DNA of 5,818 bases from JANXQG01 sp037147235 (GTDB lineage: Bacteria > Planctomycetota > Planctomycetia > Pirellulales > Thermoguttaceae), in NCBI GenBank assembly GCA_037147235.1, contig JBAWVO010000370.1, positions 1-5,818 of the forward strand. Reading direction: 5' to 3'. The notes beneath the pieces were generated by a model. That model had not been told where the DNA came from. It worked only from the letters and a program-made list of their open reading frames with translations, and searched no databases. How positions within the stretch are numbered: position 1 is the stretch's first letter; the number at the start of each line of letters is the position of its first letter. This document shows, piece by piece, positions 5,176 through 5,818 of the stretch. The translations under genes and the position numbers were made by a program.

Positions 5176-5203
5176 ATTATAGCATATACGCTATATTTGT
5201 CAA
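5176..5203 (-). promoter_or_regulatory. Consensus sigma-70-type promoter of the toxin-antitoxin operon
   Basis: On the minus strand, TTGACA (5203-5198) and TATAAT (5181-5176) are both perfect consensus hexamers separated by 16 bp. The toxin ATG begins 6 nt after the -10 box, so transcription should start at or within a base or so of the A of the ATG. The stretch is AT-rich compared with its surroundings. Confidence 0.85.
5178..5195. promoter_or_regulatory. Probable autoregulatory operator overlapping the -10 box and spacer
   Basis: TATAGC ATATAC GCTATA (5178-5195) is an 18-bp palindrome with only one mismatched pair (5184/5189). It covers part of the -10 box and most of the spacer, so a bound dimer would block RNA polymerase. 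XRE antitoxins commonly bind such dyads in their own promoter. The binding is inferred. Confidence 0.65.
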
Positions 5204-5213
5204 GTGCGTGTTC

Positions 5214-5228
5214 TTGGGGCATGCCCAA
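5214..5228. other. Second short palindrome upstream of the toxin-antitoxin promoter
   Basis: TTGGG (5214-5218) and CCCAA (5224-5228) flank GCATG. Removing one G would make it a perfect 14-bp palindrome. It lies 10 bp upstream of the -35 box. It differs in sequence from the 5178-5195 dyad, so it may be unrelated to antitoxin binding. Confidence 0.35.
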
Positions 5229-5239
5229 ACTTCTTGACC

Positions 5240-5353
5240 TTTGGCCGATGGGCACGGCCGGAAGAGTCGGCAGGTCCGGCACACTTGCTGGCCAGCGAGG
5301 CGGGCAACTTTATCACGGGGGTTGTGCTGGTGGTTGATGGCGGGGCGCTAGCT
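5240..5353 (+). pseudogene. C-terminal relic of a short-chain dehydrogenase/reductase gene
   Basis: The plus frame reads FGRWARPEESAGPAHLLASE, then AGNFITGVVLVVDGGALA. This is the standard C-terminal stretch of classical SDR enzymes ('GRxGxPEEIAGxxxFLASDxxxFITGxxLxVDGGxxA'). A full SDR is about 250 aa. Only about 38 codons are present here, lacking the Rossmann fold, the TGxxxGxG motif and the YxxxK catalytic motif. Directly to the left is the toxin-antitoxin promoter on the other strand. The frame runs on without a proper stop into repeat B. It is best read as a fragment left when the rest of the gene was replaced or deleted, possibly on arrival of the toxin-antitoxin cassette. The relationship is clear from the motif, while the history is inferred. 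Confidence 0.7.
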
Positions 5354-5388
5354 GACGCGACAACAGACCATTTTTTGCAAGCAAAGTG

Positions 5389-5525
5389 GCCGTCGTTCCC
5401 CTTCGTATCCTGCGTCGGTCACCCCCACCGCCGCATCGAAGCGGCTCGGCCGCCGTCAAAAAGTCAAAAAACTGGCGGTTTTTTTTGACCCGCCGACGAT
5501 TTGACACTCGCGCCTGACGTTCGAG
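5389..5525. repeat. Dispersed intergenic repeat B, copy 2
   Basis: It starts GCCGTC at 5389 and is homologous to 1243-1381 in the same orientation, with a 2-nt length difference before 5412 and none from 5412 to 5525. The central inverted repeat is stronger here: GTCAAAAAAC (5463-5472), TGGCG (5473-5477) and GTTTTTTTTGAC (5478-5489) pair with two extra T's. On the plus strand this resembles a hairpin with a T-rich 3' arm. It begins 35 bp after the recognisable end of the SDR relic. Confidence 0.7.
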
Positions 5526-5818
5526 GCAAACTCATGCCGAGATTGCCCTCCTGCCCGACACCTTCTTGCAACTACCCGATCCGTGCCTGGCGTTGAGCGG
5601 TTGCCGGCCGGGCTCAAGAAAGCCTCTGAGAATGCCTCTGGCGTGGGTAGATGCTTATGAAGGCGGGACACACCGATGCGTATTTGGGATACCAGGGGGT
5701 AGAATGTCATGGCGAAAACCAAGCGGCGTCAGTGTTCAGCGATTCCCGGAACGCACTTTGCTAACGGCTTGTAATCTATTGGTATTAAAGCACTTATGCA
5801 TTGTTTCTTCATTGGTCT
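5526..5818. other. Gene-free right end of the window
   Basis: No gene is recognised. An ATG at 5709 opens only 21 codons (MAKTKRRQCSAIPGTHFANG, one more residue, then TAA). An ATG at 5704 in another frame stays open to the window edge (at least 38 codons) but has no recognisable sequence. The last 60 bases are AT-rich. A real gene could begin here and be cut by the window edge, but nothing supports it. Confidence 0.4.

Noticed and set aside
5760..5785. tRNA-like word CTAACGGCTTGTAATCT, resembling an anticodon arm with TGT
   Set aside because: No acceptor stem, D-arm or T-loop (GGTTCGAATCC-like) sequence surrounds it, and the following bases are AT-rich and unstructured.
5704..5818. ATG-initiated frame open to the window edge
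   Set aside because: It is only 38 codons, with no recognisable motif. The weak G-run upstream is not enough to call a gene.
1..5818. A novel multigene defence or biosynthetic system
   Set aside because: Apart from the toxin-antitoxin pair, no two adjacent genes form a plausible operon. The window is a mix of single genes, an insertion sequence, a relic and repeats.

Overview
The window looks like an accessory, rearranged stretch of a moderately GC-rich bacterial chromosome, most likely from a planctomycete. That assignment is inference. It rests on a short membrane-anchored leucine-rich-repeat protein with 24-residue 'GTxITDxGL'-type repeats, the tail of a formylglycine-generating-enzyme (FGE/SUMF1) type domain, long spacers carrying dispersed repeats, and weak or absent Shine-Dalgarno (SD) sequences. 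No single marker proves the taxon.

Layout, left to right. Positions 1-144 (+) are the last 47 codons of an FGE/sulfatase-modifying-factor-like protein. It converges on a 195-aa helical protein of unknown function at 361-948 (-). The convergent spacer holds copy 1 of repeat A (153-232) and a strong hairpin (256-286). Positions 949-1867 are a long spacer with copy 2 of repeat A (1077-1161), a structured GC-rich block (1175-1225) and copy 1 of repeat B (1243-1381). It also contains one doubtful small membrane-protein ORF (1653-1829, -). A 226-aa membrane-anchored LRR protein follows at 1868-2548 (+).

An apparently complete insertion sequence lies 34 bp after the LRR stop (2583-4176). It has perfect 15-bp terminal inverted repeats, one 487-aa DDE transposase (2698-4161, +), and a hairpin just upstream of the start codon that contains the likely ribosome-binding site. 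After a spacer with no recognisable gene (4177-4501) comes a toxin-first type II toxin-antitoxin operon read leftwards. It comprises a RelE/HigB-like toxin (4813-5169, -) and an XRE-family antitoxin (4502-4813, -), which share one base. Its promoter has consensus -35 and -10 boxes, an 18-bp near-palindrome overlapping it as a probable operator, and only 6 nt between the -10 box and the toxin ATG, which predicts a leaderless toxin message.

Beyond the promoter are about 38 codons matching the C-terminus of a short-chain dehydrogenase/reductase (SDR) gene (5240-5353, +), apparently a relic. Copy 2 of repeat B (5389-5525) follows, then a gene-free end.

How the parts work together: toxin and antitoxin form one functional unit and the IS is self-contained. 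The other genes show no operon link. I see no CRISPR array, no complete tRNA or rRNA, and no evident novel multigene system. The most interesting signals are the two dispersed repeat families, the leaderless toxin start with its embedded operator, and the hairpin at the transposase start.
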